Below, one piece after another: positions 9,278 through 18,134 of a DNA stretch of 64,000 nt (positions are counted from its first letter, which is position 1; every line of letters begins with the position of its first letter). Position numbers and translations under genes: made by a program. The notes beneath the pieces are model-generated. The model was not told where the DNA came from, ran no database searches, and saw only the letters and a program-made list of their open reading frames with translations. The stretch covers positions 2,480,001 through 2,544,000 of the forward strand of contig NZ_RAQK01000001.1 of assembly GCF_003610455.1 (NCBI RefSeq). Direction: 5' to 3'. The DNA comes from Sulfitobacter guttiformis (lineage in GTDB: Bacteria > Pseudomonadota > Alphaproteobacteria > Rhodobacterales > Rhodobacteraceae).

Positions 9278-9997
9278 ATGTTTACGCGCGCTTTAGCTGC
9301 CTTGGGTCTGATCGCGGGCCTGTCCGCCTGTGAGGTCGTGCCTGTATATCCATCGGGATCTTCCCCTGCAGGCGCGCCATCCCCGAGTCAGACACTATCC
9401 CCCGGCGCCCGTGAAAACGCGCGCAGTTTTGTCCGCGTGGTAAGTACCGTCGAACCTGTAGCCGAGCGGGAGTGTCGTGCCCGCACCCAGAATGTGAATT
9501 GCGATTTCAATATTGTCGTTGACGATAAGCCGGGCGAACCCGCAAATGCCTATCAGACCGTGGATCGCCAAGGCCGCCCGATTATCGCTTTCACGCTGGC
9601 CTTGATCGATGACGCACGCAACGACGACGAGCTGGCTTTTGTCATGGGACACGAGGCTGCGCACCACATCGCGGGCCATATCAATCGACAGCAGCAAAAT
9701 GCGGTTGCAGGCGCTGTGATTTTTGCCGGACTTGCAACGCTCAGTGGTGGCGATGCCAGCGCTGTCCGCTCCGCGCAGGAGCTGGGCGCACAGGTCGGCG
9801 CGCGGAGTTATTCCAAAGAGTTCGAGCTGGAAGCCGATGCGCTGGGTACGATCATTACAAAAACTGCAGGCTATGACCCATTGCGCGGGGCCGAATTCTT
9901 CACCCGCATTCCCGATCCCGGTGACAAGTTTTTGGGGACCCACCCCCCCAATGCGTCCCGTCTAGAGACTGTACGCAGGACCGCGGCAGGGTTATAA
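9278..9997 (+). CDS. M48 family metalloprotease, lipoprotein
   Basis: A 239-residue periplasmic lipoprotein: a short signal peptide ends in the lipobox LSAC, putting the lipidated Cys at residue 18. The zinc site is HEAAHH in MGHEAAHHIAGH, with the third ligand Glu probably in SKEFELEADALGTIIT. This is the M48B/LoiP-YggG group, proteases of envelope protein quality control. The ATG at 9278 follows an AGAAGGA ribosome site; a TTG three bases upstream is less likely. Residues 25-45 form a Pro/Ser-rich linker. Divergent from the aminotransferase operon to its left. Confidence 0.88.
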   Translation: MFTRALAALGLIAGLSACEVVPVYPSGSSPAGAPSPSQTLSPGARENARSFVRVVSTVEPVAERECRARTQNVNCDFNIVVDDKPGEPANAYQTVDRQGRPIIAFTLALIDDARNDDELAFVMGHEAAHHIAGHINRQQQNAVAGAVIFAGLATLSGGDASAVRSAQELGAQVGARSYSKEFELEADALGTIITKTAGYDPLRGAEFFTRIPDPGDKFLGTHPPNASRLETVRRTAAGL

Positions 9998-10171
9998 CCC
10001 GCTTCGGGCCTTTCCTATGAGGGTTTGAACTAGAGCGGTTAATAGGGTCGGTGTTCCGAGTGCATTTTTCAGGAGCGGAGCAAAGCTGAGAGCTGTGGCA
10101 CAAACCCATCTGGTCTTTATCCGCAGACCTGTGCATGTGAACGAAGGATTAATCCGGTAGGGCGGTACTTT

Positions 10172-10531
10172 ATGTTGAAAAAACTTGGGATTATCCTGAC
10201 AGATAAAGGCAGCAAATATGCTGTGTCTGGTTGTCCTGTTTCCGATACCGAGGAAATTGAGGCCGCTCTCAAAACGCTGAAATCTGAAAAAGCTTATGCA
10301 AAAGCCACGCATAACACCTGGGGCGCGTTATTGGACAAGGATACGCCTCTTAAATCAGATGATGGCGAGAGTGGTGCGGGGATGGTCATCCTTCGAATGC
10401 TGGAGCGCGAAGGCCTGACCGGACATCTGATTGTAGTTACGCGCTGGTATGGTGGCAAACATTTAGGCGGTGACAGATTCCGTCACGTTCAATCTTGCGT
10501 GCGCTCCTATCTAGAAACGCTTTGCAAATAG
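10172..10531 (+). CDS. IMPACT/YigZ family protein, single domain
   Basis: A 119-residue protein matching the N-terminal IMPACT (UPF0029) domain. The diagnostic block is near the C-terminus: VVTRWYGGKHLGGDRF, the RWYGGxxLG motif, preceded by SDDGESGAGMVILRML, equivalent to the DDGEP...GxPML signature. YigZ proteins are about 200 residues with a second DUF1949 domain; that domain is absent here. The molecular function of bacterial members is not settled; eukaryotic IMPACT binds GCN1 and regulates translation. The gene stands between a protease gene and a convergent DCC-type gene. Confidence 0.75.
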   Translation: MLKKLGIILTDKGSKYAVSGCPVSDTEEIEAALKTLKSEKAYAKATHNTWGALLDKDTPLKSDDGESGAGMVILRMLEREGLTGHLIVVTRWYGGKHLGGDRFRHVQSCVRSYLETLCK

Positions 10532-10557
10532 GTCGTGAACAATTTCAGCTATTGCCG

Positions 10558-10944
10558 TCAAATATTATCTTTGGCCCTTCGATTTTGGCGTGCCACATGC
10601 AATCGGTACAAAAGCGGAGCAAGAACATAATCATAAAGTGCGCAAGCAGCACCGTGGATCACTGGCAAATTTGCCAGACGGGCAAGCCAGCGCATCTGGG
10701 GTATTTCGCGCCAAAGCAAAATGAATGCAGGAATCCCCGAAGTGATCACACCACTTTTTCGTACGTGCAGCCGTTTTGCCGCGTCTTGTTGCGTTATGCC
10801 CCAGTCGGCCAACCTGTCGGCATCAGCCAGATCGTCATAAGAAATCGGTAATGCCTGTTTTGCACTTATGCGGGCGTACTGGTTAACTTCCCGGCTGCAA
10901 ATCGGGCAGTCGCCATTATAGAGGACTTCGGTTTTATCTGTCAT
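10558..10944 (-). CDS. DCC-family thiol-disulfide oxidoreductase (DUF393)
   Basis: A 128-residue small thioredoxin-like protein. Near the N-terminus it has LYNGDCPICSREVNQY, the DxxCxxC motif that names the DCC family, with the two cysteines of a CPIC redox site. The middle has ADRLADWGITQQDAAKRLHV, typical of DUF393 proteins, and the C-terminus is mildly hydrophobic. The family is thought to act in thiol-disulfide exchange, but substrates are unknown. It is convergent with the IMPACT gene; their stops lie 26 bases apart. Confidence 0.8.
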   Translation of the reverse strand: MTDKTEVLYNGDCPICSREVNQYARISAKQALPISYDDLADADRLADWGITQQDAAKRLHVRKSGVITSGIPAFILLWREIPQMRWLARLANLPVIHGAACALYDYVLAPLLYRLHVARQNRRAKDNI

Positions 10945-10981
10945 GCTATATAAATAGTATCACGGGGCGACGCGACCAGCC

Positions 10982-11338
10982 CTAGCGCGGCTTATTCCCG
11001 TCAATCCACCGCGACATGAGGCCACGGTCCTTGAAGCACTCTGGCGGTACTTGAGTGCGTTTGAGCCGCGCAATGCGTTCGGCAAAGCCTACCTGCTTGG
11101 AGGAAGGATAATCATTGAACGCTGAAGGTGCGGGTTTGTGCGCATCGATCCATTTGGAAAGCCGGGCACGGTCCTGAATAATGCCAACCGGCAATTTCGA
11201 CTTTGTTTTTTCTGCGAGTGATAGCGCGTAATCGATCTGCTTTTGTGTGGCAGGAACGGGCGTGGGCAGAGGTAGCTCGGCCTGCACCGCAAGCGGTGCC
11301 GTGTCAAAGAGATCTGGAAATGTTGTTTGATACGACAT
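10982..11338 (-). CDS. Hypothetical protein with a duplicated WID motif, 118 aa
   Basis: I do not recognise a named family. The 118-residue product consists of a Pro-rich N-terminus and two copies of a ~40-residue unit. Copy 1 is about residues 31-69 (KQIDYALSLAEKTKSKLP, ending LSKWIDAHKP) and copy 2 about residues 79-116 (KQVGFAERIARLKRTQVP, ending MSRWIDGNKP). Each unit pairs a KQ-starting helix with a [ML]S[KR]WID ending. The pattern recalls short helical modules found beside topoisomerase or in DUF3072-type proteins, but this is only a resemblance. No signal or membrane segment. Confidence 0.7.
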   Translation of the reverse strand: MSYQTTFPDLFDTAPLAVQAELPLPTPVPATQKQIDYALSLAEKTKSKLPVGIIQDRARLSKWIDAHKPAPSAFNDYPSSKQVGFAERIARLKRTQVPPECFKDRGLMSRWIDGNKPR

Positions 11339-11622
11339 GGGATGCTCCCTGTTCTTTTTCTAACTATAACATAGAACATAGGGGGAACATATCAAGGGTT
11401 AGTTAACGGAACATCCATAAGCGCATTGTTCGCAGGCCGGTCAGCCCCGGCCACGCCATTTGAAATTCGGAAAAAAGCAGAGGTATTTGTGCACGTCCGC
11501 AGCGCATGCGCGCAGGTGACGGCGTATTACCGGTGTTATAACCACTTGAGATAAAGGCGGGCGCGAAGCTCCGTATTCGTGGGCGGAACTGATGAGGGGC
11601 AAGGCATAGTTTCAGCCAGTTT

Positions 11623-12993
11623 TCAAACAACCCGCCCCCACAGATCATATTCGCCTGCTTCCTCGACCTCGACGGTTACGATATCGCCCACTGACAGGTT
11701 CTCGAAGCCCTCGTCGATAAACAGGTTCCCGTCGATTTCCGGCGCGTCTGCTTTGGTGCGGCAGGTCGCGGCATCTGCGTCGATTTCATCGATAATCACA
11801 TCCATGCGCTTACCGACCTTGGCATGTAGTTTCGCTTCGGAGATTGCCTGCGCCTTTTCCATAAACCGGTTCCAGCGGTCTTGCTTGACCTCTGCATCTA
11901 CATGGTCGGGCAATGCGTTTGAGCGCGCGCCAGCGACGTTTTCGTATTGGAAACATCCCACGCGATCGAGTTGCGCCTCGTCCATCCAGTCCAGCAGAGT
12001 CTGGAACTCTGCCTCCGTCTCGCCCGGGTAGCCGACGATAAAGGTAGAGCGTAGCGTAATGTCAGGGCAAACATCGCGCCATGCTGCGATCTCGTCGAGA
12101 GTCTTGGACGCGGCAGCAGGCCGTGCCATCCGTTTAAGTACGTCCGGATGCGCGTGCTGAAAAGGAATATCGAGGTACGGGAGTACAAGACCATCTGCCA
12201 TCAGCGGGATCAGCTGTCGCACATGGGGGTAGGGATAGACGTAGTGCAGGCGCACCCATGCGCCCAGTGATCCCAGATCACGGGCCAGATCGGTGATATG
12301 TGCACGATGCCCGCGGTCCTCCGCATGTTTGATGTCGACACCATAAGCCGACGTATCTTGGGAGATGACCAGCAGCTCCTTCACGCCATTCTCGACCAGT
12401 TTCTCGGCTTCGCGCAGGACTGCGTGCGCTGGACGGCTTTGCAATTTTCCACGCATGTCTGGAATGATGCAAAATTTGCACTTGTGATTACAGCCCTCAG
12501 ATATCTTCAGGTAGCTGAAATGCCGTGGCGTGAGCGAGACACCGGAAGCGGGCAGTAGATCGATAAATGGATCTGGAGACGGAGGCACGGCAAGGTGCAC
12601 GGCGTCCAGAACCTGCTCGTATTGGTGCGGGCCCGTCACTGCGAGGATACGGGGGTGATGCTCGCGGATGTAATCAGGCTCGGCGCCCAAGCACCCTGTG
12701 ACGATCACGCGTCCGTTTTCAGTGAGAGCTTCGCCAATGGCATCAAGGCTCTCGGCCTTGGCGCTGTCCAGAAAGCCACAAGTGTTCACAATGACCGCAT
12801 CCGCACCTGCATAATCGGGGGAAATCGCATAGCCTTCGGCCCGCAGACGGGTCAGAATCCGTTCGCTATCGACCAAAGCTTTGGGGCAGCCAAGGCTGAC
12901 CATACCAATGGTGGGCTGGCCAGTGCGCTTTGGCTCGGAGAACTTTGCGCGGGGGGCCAGATCTGGGCGGAGGTTTGGTGGGTTTGTGCTCAT
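11623..12993 (-). CDS. rimO: Ribosomal protein S12 methylthiotransferase RimO
   Basis: A 456-residue radical-SAM methylthiotransferase that modifies Asp89 of ribosomal protein S12. Domain order: UPF0004 N-terminal domain ([20 protein letters not shown], with cysteines at SLGCPK, NTCGF and TGCLGAE for the auxiliary cluster), radical-SAM core with CNHKCKFC (CxxxCxxC) after LKISEGC, and a C-terminal TRAM domain. The [12 protein letters not shown] opening separates RimO from MiaB. Length is usual. It stands alone between intergenic stretches. Confidence 0.95.
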   Translation of the reverse strand: MSTNPPNLRPDLAPRAKFSEPKRTGQPTIGMVSLGCPKALVDSERILTRLRAEGYAISPDYAGADAVIVNTCGFLDSAKAESLDAIGEALTENGRVIVTGCLGAEPDYIREHHPRILAVTGPHQYEQVLDAVHLAVPPSPDPFIDLLPASGVSLTPRHFSYLKISEGCNHKCKFCIIPDMRGKLQSRPAHAVLREAEKLVENGVKELLVISQDTSAYGVDIKHAEDRGHRAHITDLARDLGSLGAWVRLHYVYPYPHVRQLIPLMADGLVLPYLDIPFQHAHPDVLKRMARPAAASKTLDEIAAWRDVCPDITLRSTFIVGYPGETEAEFQTLLDWMDEAQLDRVGCFQYENVAGARSNALPDHVDAEVKQDRWNRFMEKAQAISEAKLHAKVGKRMDVIIDEIDADAATCRTKADAPEIDGNLFIDEGFENLSVGDIVTVEVEEAGEYDLWGRVV

Positions 12994-13357
12994 GCCAGCG
13001 CTATAATCTACACAAGCGGTATCGGCAATTGCTCAGAATTAACTGATGGGCGATCCCGCAGTCAGCAGGCAGGCCCTGCGCCTCATCCGAGCATGCTTTC
13101 GGGACATCGATAATATCTACATAAGGTGCAGCATGGAGGTTTTTGCCCAGCCCACAAGACCGGATGCAGCGTGGATAAATCAGGTCGGTCGACGCACCGT
13201 GCCTTGGCCAACACCTACAGCTTTTGAACAAACTCGGGATCATGTATCCTGTTCTGTTCAGGCAGTTGGACAAAGCCTCCCCCCCCGCCAGCAACCAGAA
13301 CGCCCGATGTAATATTGCGGGTTCTGGCGGAAAGGAGGGGAGGCTATTGCGCGCCAA
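12994..13357. other. Intergenic stretch, 364 bp, no convincing gene
   Basis: Between rimO and the YHS gene. Open frames on both strands exist but have no recognisable domain, no ribosome site and low-complexity arginine/cysteine-rich products. The segment must hold the rimO promoter on its left side. I see no RNA gene or strong terminator. Confidence 0.6.
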
Positions 13358-13882
13358 TTAGCCTTGCGGCGCAGCTGAGGACCACTGTGGAATGGTAGCG
13401 TCCGAGGCAGGCTGTGGATCAAGGCTGGGCCAGTTGCCGGTGGATAGGTTGATGTTTGCAGGGATGTCCTCTTCCCAGAACCCCACTACATTTTTGGTAA
13501 TGTTCAGATAGAGCTTGTCATCGATTATGCGCCAAAGTGTCGGGTTACCGGGGACCTTGCCCCCCTTTGCTACGCCATAAGCGCAATGGCCGTCATATTG
13601 AGGCACGTATTTGGCGGGGTTTGCTGTGAATGCATCGCGATTTTCCTCGGAGGAGAAAGCAAAGGTTGCTCCGTTATGTTCAGCGGTGATCGATTTGTTC
13701 CCCTCTACGGGCGCGGGTTGTGTCTGCCCAACAGGATTTTGTGGCAGCGAGAAATAAGCGACAACGTCATAGCCCGAGACGGCAAAGCCGGTCTCGTCGA
13801 TGAATTGCTCGCCTGCAAATGCCTGGTTGGCAAAACTGAGCGCGGTTGCAGCAGCGGCAATAGAGAGGACAAAGCGGTTCAT
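13358..13882 (-). CDS. Secreted YHS domain protein
   Basis: A 174-residue exported protein. Residues 1-23 are a Sec signal peptide ending AFAGE. The mature part is a YHS domain: AVSGYDVVAYFSLPQNPVG, then FAFSSEENRDAFTANPAKYVPQYDGHCAYGVAKG, the pattern of the periplasmic YHS family found across marine Proteobacteria. YHS domains are thought to bind metals such as copper or to accompany cation-handling proteins; no function is proven for this type. The C-terminal 40 residues are Pro- and Trp-rich. Single gene, leftward. Confidence 0.85.
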   Translation of the reverse strand: MNRFVLSIAAAATALSFANQAFAGEQFIDETGFAVSGYDVVAYFSLPQNPVGQTQPAPVEGNKSITAEHNGATFAFSSEENRDAFTANPAKYVPQYDGHCAYGVAKGGKVPGNPTLWRIIDDKLYLNITKNVVGFWEEDIPANINLSTGNWPSLDPQPASDATIPQWSSAAPQG

Positions 13883-14007
13883 GGTAGTCTCCAGTTGAGG
13901 GATTTCTCCCTGAACCTAGGAGGCAGTTTATACCTTTGCATCTCGCATTTACGTGACCTCTCGCACGCGTGAAGCCAGCATAAGCGCAGCGTGAAAATAC
14001 TGCTGGA

Positions 14008-14793
14008 TTATTTCAAAATAGGCGGTGCGCCTGCGTCTGCGCCCGGCATGCGCGGAGTTTTTTGTAATGTTTCCATCTGCGGCAAATCAAACCGCAGCCC
14101 GACTTTCATCAACTTTGTGACAGCCGCATCGCCGTGGTTGAAGAAACCCACATCCATCGCGCCCGCCTCGATGCCTGAGAATGTAAGCGCTTCGGAGGCT
14201 GCGCGCACTAACGCATCGCGCGCCCGTGGGATCGCGTCGATAAACGCCAGCAAATGACCGCGCCCGCCACCCTCATAGGAAACGCCGACAAGCCAAGCAT
14301 TGGCCGCCATCCCTGTAGCTGTGGCGAGTTTGGCATCGATGGCCTCGATGAGGGATTCGGGCAGTCCCTTGGGGGGAAGCACGCTCTCGATCTTTGCCTC
14401 GACCTGTGCGGCCGTATGCGTCAACGTCTCGCGCAGCCACGCCACGGCAGTATCGGGCAACAAGATTGCAGAAGGTGCTACCTCGATATTGAGGGCAATG
14501 CCGAGAGGCTGTCCCTCCAGCATCGCCGCCACATTGCGCCCTGACAGCGCGACATAGGCGCCCGCTTCGCCGGCGTATTGCGCAAGGCGTTGGGCTCGGT
14601 CAAAGGCCAGCAAATATTGCGCGCCTTCCGTTTCAAGGACGCGCGGGTTGATCTGATCTCCGTCGGGTTCGTTTTCCAGCAGCAGATAAAGTTCTGCATC
14701 TGCCATCCTTTCATAGAATCGCAGGCGCATCCTGTCATCATCAGGGGCGGCCATCATCGCGGCATGCGCGGCGTCGAGCGGAGTATCGGTCAT
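14008..14793 (-). CDS. SseB family protein
   Basis: A 261-residue cytoplasmic protein matching the SseB N-terminal domain: LDAAHAAMMAAPDDDRMRLRFYERMADAELYLLLE at the start, then the family's ALSGRNVAAML block near residues 95-105. The C-terminal part corresponds to the second SseB domain. SseB proteins are common but poorly understood. I chose the ATG at 14793 (MTDTPLDAAH), which overlaps the stop of the upstream uracil-DNA glycosylase-like gene by 4 bases; the longer reading would lie inside that gene. The two are translationally coupled. Confidence 0.8.
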   Translation of the reverse strand: MTDTPLDAAHAAMMAAPDDDRMRLRFYERMADAELYLLLENEPDGDQINPRVLETEGAQYLLAFDRAQRLAQYAGEAGAYVALSGRNVAAMLEGQPLGIALNIEVAPSAILLPDTAVAWLRETLTHTAAQVEAKIESVLPPKGLPESLIEAIDAKLATATGMAANAWLVGVSYEGGGRGHLLAFIDAIPRARDALVRAASEALTFSGIEAGAMDVGFFNHGDAAVTKLMKVGLRFDLPQMETLQKTPRMPGADAGAPPILK

Positions 14794-15374
14794 GTCATCA
14801 CCTGTGAAATGGCGGCCTGCAAACGGGGGATTACTTCCTCCTCGAACCACGGATTTTTCTTGAGCCAACCCGTATTGCGCCATGAGGGATGTGGCAAGGC
14901 ATAGGTGCCTTTTGGGTGGCTATCCCAGTCGCGCACAGCCTGGGTAACAGTTTTAAAGTCTGGAAGATGATAGCGCATGGCATGGCCGCCAATAAGAACG
15001 GTCAATCGCACATCGGGTACTGTCGCAAGTGCGTCGCGGCGCCACGTCTTTGCGCATACAGGCGGCGGCGGCAGATCACTTCCTTTGGCATCATAACCCG
15101 GAAAGCAGAAGGCCATGGGGATGATTGCCACGCGGCTGCGGTCATAAAACGCCTTTTCGTCAAGCCCGAGCCATTGGCGCAGCCGCACCCCTGACGCATC
15201 CCAGAAAGGCGTGTTTGCCCTGTGCACTTTCATCCCAGGCGCTTGTGACGCAATCAACAGCCGTGCCTCTGGCTGAAACCAGATCACAGGATTGGGCCGA
15301 TGGGCCGTGGCGGTTCTGGCAAAGCGGTCGGCGCAAAGGGTACAGGCAGCAATCTCAGGGCGAATATCAGTCAT
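14790..15374 (-). CDS. Uracil-DNA glycosylase family protein
   Basis: A 194-residue protein of the UDG superfamily, in the group usually annotated uracil-DNA glycosylase family protein. Motif 1 appears as LLIASQAPGMKVHRANTPFWDASG near residues 39-62, and motif 2 as ALPHPSWRN near residues 160-168, where the His is the expected catalytic-loop residue. Two cysteines (CTLC) near residue 11 resemble the start of the Fe-S cluster set of type 4/5 enzymes, but the full four-cysteine set is not evident. Overlaps the SseB gene by 4 bases. Confidence 0.78.
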   Translation of the reverse strand: MTDIRPEIAACTLCADRFARTATAHRPNPVIWFQPEARLLIASQAPGMKVHRANTPFWDASGVRLRQWLGLDEKAFYDRSRVAIIPMAFCFPGYDAKGSDLPPPPVCAKTWRRDALATVPDVRLTVLIGGHAMRYHLPDFKTVTQAVRDWDSHPKGTYALPHPSWRNTGWLKKNPWFEEEVIPRLQAAISQVMT

Positions 15375-15614
15375 GCCCCCTTAGGTAAGGCCGCGCAGCA
15401 GGTTGCCAAGTGGTAAGTATCAGGTATGGCAAAAGCAGTACTTCGCCGTCAAAAGACCGGGCGGGCCTGTTGGGATATGGCGGGTCAGGTGTCGTTGTAC
15501 ATTTGTTTCCAAATCGGACATAATATGGTCAAAATCTCTCGATAGAGGAATTGGTAACCTCCGCAAGAGAGGACATACTTCACCCCGCAAGCCGAACCGG
15601 AGAGCAGGCGCGCC

Positions 15615-16274
15615 ATGCTGGAATTTCGTAACGTTTCCAAGTCCTATTGGACAGGTACACAGCACAAGGTCATTCTTGACCAGGTGTCGTTCCGCGTCGA
15701 GCTTGGCAAATCGATGGGCATTCTTGCGCCCAACGGCACGGGTAAAACCACCCTGATCAATATGATGGCAGGGCTGGAAAAACCGGACGAAGGCGAGATT
15801 TACCGCGGCTGCAATATTTCCTTTCCATTGGGTTTTATGGGGGGGGTTGTTGGCAAAGTGTCCGCGATGGAGAACTCGCGCTATATCGCGCGGCTTTACG
15901 GGCTAGATCCCGACTACGTCGAAAGCTTTTGCCGCTGGTTGTGCGGCTTGGGAGAGTATTTTGACCAGCCTCTGGGCACCTATTCTGCAGGCATGCGTGC
16001 AAGGTTTTCCTTTGCGCTGATGCTGGCACTGGATTTTGATATGTATCTGATCGATGAGGGAATGCCTTCCACGACAGATGTAGAATTTAACCGCAAGGCA
16101 GGAGAGATCCTGCAAGAACGCCTGCGCACCACGACCATCGTGATCGTGTCGCATCAGGCGGAAACGCTTGAAAAATTCGCGCGAACTGCCGCGGTCCTGA
16201 TGGACGGGCAACTGAACGTATTTGACAGCTTGGAAGAAGCGAAGCAGTTGTATGATTACCAAACCAAAAGCTAG
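15615..16274 (+). CDS. kpsT: Capsule polysaccharide export ATP-binding protein
   Basis: A 219-residue ABC ATPase of the KpsT/CtrD/BexA group. Walker A reads APNGTGKTT (residues about 37-45), the signature YSAGMRARFSFALML about 120-134 is the diagnostic form for polysaccharide exporters, and Walker B is MYLIDEGM. It powers export of capsular polysaccharide through the inner membrane. It overlaps the next gene by 23 bases. The permease partner KpsM/CtrC is not in this window, so the system must be completed elsewhere or the set is divided. Confidence 0.9.
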   Translation: MLEFRNVSKSYWTGTQHKVILDQVSFRVELGKSMGILAPNGTGKTTLINMMAGLEKPDEGEIYRGCNISFPLGFMGGVVGKVSAMENSRYIARLYGLDPDYVESFCRWLCGLGEYFDQPLGTYSAGMRARFSFALMLALDFDMYLIDEGMPSTTDVEFNRKAGEILQERLRTTTIVIVSHQAETLEKFARTAAVLMDGQLNVFDSLEEAKQLYDYQTKS

Positions 16275-18039
16275 AAAATTCCGCATAAAGCGTAGTCCAA
16301 GCGCAGGTCTCGAAGGTGCTGCGCCACAGCCATCTAAGCCAGTGCGGACGGTGGAACCTGCGCGTGCTGATGCAAGTGTAGCCATTCCCCCCGCGCCTTC
16401 TGCTGATCCGGCTGCGTCAGCGGCGCCTTCGCGTCCTACCGTGCCCTCAGAACCACAGCACGAAGCGCGCCCCGAGACGCCCGCGTCTGCTGCAAAAACT
16501 GCCGCCCCAACCATGGCACGAACAGGCGACGTATCTTCTGCTGATCAGGTGAGCGGCGAACAGGATATGGATGCCATCCGTCAAGAGGGTTTAACCGGTC
16601 GCCAGCTGCGCATGGCGCGGCGTGTGGCGCAAAAACACGGGTTGCCCGCGACCTCGGATTTTGACGCTGTGCGTCTGCTGCGCGCTAAAGGCATCGATCC
16701 GTTCCAACGCTCGAATATGCTGGAACTGGTCGTCCCCCAAGCGGGCGGATCCCAGCATGAAGGCGGTCCAGGAAACGCACTGAACGACCTGCCTGCGGTC
16801 GCAGGTGGCGCAGGGGCGGGCCGTGTGCAGTTGCCGCAAACTGTGCCGACCGGCCGCAACACGCTCCCTTCGACCGAAATCAGCCCGATGGAGCGGCGCA
16901 CCCGCGAAATCTCCGACATTCAAAAAGACATTTCGCGCCGCCGCCGCAAAAAGATGGGTTTGCTCATTGTGCGGCTTGCCTTTTTTGTAGTGCTGCCAAC
17001 ATTCTTTGCAGGCTACTATTTCTACAAAGTGGCAACGCCGATGTATGCGACGGACAGTCAGTTCCTGATCATCCAGAACGAAGGCGGCGGTGGACCCAGC
17101 CCGTTTGGCGGTCTTCTACCGACACAATTCGCCAACTCTGCCGATAGTATCGCGACACAGGCCTATCTTCAGTCGAAGGACGCGATGTTACGCCTCAATG
17201 ACGATGCGGGTTTCAAGGACCATTTTACCGATGGTTCCATTGACCCGATCCAGCGGCTGACCGATGACCCGACTAACGAAGAAGCCTACAAGCTGTATAA
17301 GAAGAACGTCAAAATCGGCTATGACCCGACCGAAGGCGTGATCCGCATGGAAGTGATTGCTGCCGATCCGCAGATCGCCACCAGTTTCTCGGAGCGGTTG
17401 CTTGTTTATGCGGAGGAGCGGGTGAACAACCTTAGTCAAGCCAAGCGTGACAGCGGAATGACAGATGCCGAAATTGGCTTTGACAAGGCACAGCAGGCAC
17501 GCCGCGACGCCCAGCAGCGTCTGATCGAGCTTCAGGTCGAGAACGGTGTGGATCCAGAGGCCGTCATCGCGGCGATCCGCACCCAAATCACCAACTACGA
17601 GACGCTACTGATCGAAAAACAGCTGGAGCTGGCCGCATTATTGGACAACGCACGTCCAAACACCGCAAAAGTCGACGGCGCACAAGGTGATGTACGCAGG
17701 CTCGAAGCGGCACTGGCGCAACTCAATAACCGGATGAACAACGCCACCGAAGGCACTAACTCACTTGCACAGCAGGCGGTCAGCCTCCAGCTCGCGCAGG
17801 CGGATCTGGTGAACGCCGACACCAACCTTCAACTGGCCCAAACCGGTCTCGAACAGGCACGTACAGAAGCGACACGTCAGGTGCGCTACCTGACGATTGC
17901 CGTGCGCCCTGTCGCGAGCGAGGAGCCAAGCTATCCTCGCAAGTTCGAGAATACCATTTTGGCGTTCCTGATCTTTGGTGGCATTTACCTGATGCTTTCG
18001 CTTACCGCGTCGATCCTGCGCGAACAGGTTACCTCATAG
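16252..18039 (+). CDS. kpsE: Capsule polysaccharide export inner-membrane protein, KpsE/CtrB/BexC type
   Basis: A 595-residue polysaccharide co-polymerase-type protein. Residues 1-110 are Pro/Ala-rich and low in complexity; residues about 105-165 form a short helical domain (LTGRQLRMARRVAQKHGLP); a first membrane span lies near residue 240 (LLIVRLAFFVVLPTFFAGYYF); a long periplasmic coiled coil covers about 370-560; and a second span closes the protein (ILAFLIFGGIYLMLSLTASIL). KpsE is usually about 380 residues, so the extra N-terminal region is unusual but known in Rhodobacterales. The ATG at 16252 overlaps kpsT. Confidence 0.85.
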   Translation: MITKPKARKFRIKRSPSAGLEGAAPQPSKPVRTVEPARADASVAIPPAPSADPAASAAPSRPTVPSEPQHEARPETPASAAKTAAPTMARTGDVSSADQVSGEQDMDAIRQEGLTGRQLRMARRVAQKHGLPATSDFDAVRLLRAKGIDPFQRSNMLELVVPQAGGSQHEGGPGNALNDLPAVAGGAGAGRVQLPQTVPTGRNTLPSTEISPMERRTREISDIQKDISRRRRKKMGLLIVRLAFFVVLPTFFAGYYFYKVATPMYATDSQFLIIQNEGGGGPSPFGGLLPTQFANSADSIATQAYLQSKDAMLRLNDDAGFKDHFTDGSIDPIQRLTDDPTNEEAYKLYKKNVKIGYDPTEGVIRMEVIAADPQIATSFSERLLVYAEERVNNLSQAKRDSGMTDAEIGFDKAQQARRDAQQRLIELQVENGVDPEAVIAAIRTQITNYETLLIEKQLELAALLDNARPNTAKVDGAQGDVRRLEAALAQLNNRMNNATEGTNSLAQQAVSLQLAQADLVNADTNLQLAQTGLEQARTEATRQVRYLTIAVRPVASEEPSYPRKFENTILAFLIFGGIYLMLSLTASILREQVTS

Positions 18040-18066
18040 CGTCAGGCCGCCCGCACCGGCGGAAAG

Positions 18067-18104
18067 AAAAACGCCCGCCAGAGAGATCCGGCGGGCGTTT
18101 CCTA
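18067..18104 (+). terminator. Rho-independent terminator after kpsE, probably bidirectional
   Basis: Stem AAACGCCCGCC / GGCGGGCGTTT with a 10-base loop, followed by TTTCCTATT on the plus strand and preceded by AAAGAAAA, which reads as a U-tract on the other strand. It lies between convergent kpsE and opgH and can serve both. Confidence 0.85.
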
Positions 18105-18134
18105 TTGGCAGCGAAGATAACCCGAGCAGGTTGG

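Noticed and set aside
11403..11648. Minus-strand frame of 81 residues after rimO
   Set aside because: Arg/Pro-rich product overlapping the rimO stop, no start signal.
13001..13357. Frames on both strands between rimO and the YHS gene
   Set aside because: No domain, no ribosome site and unbalanced composition; treated as intergenic.
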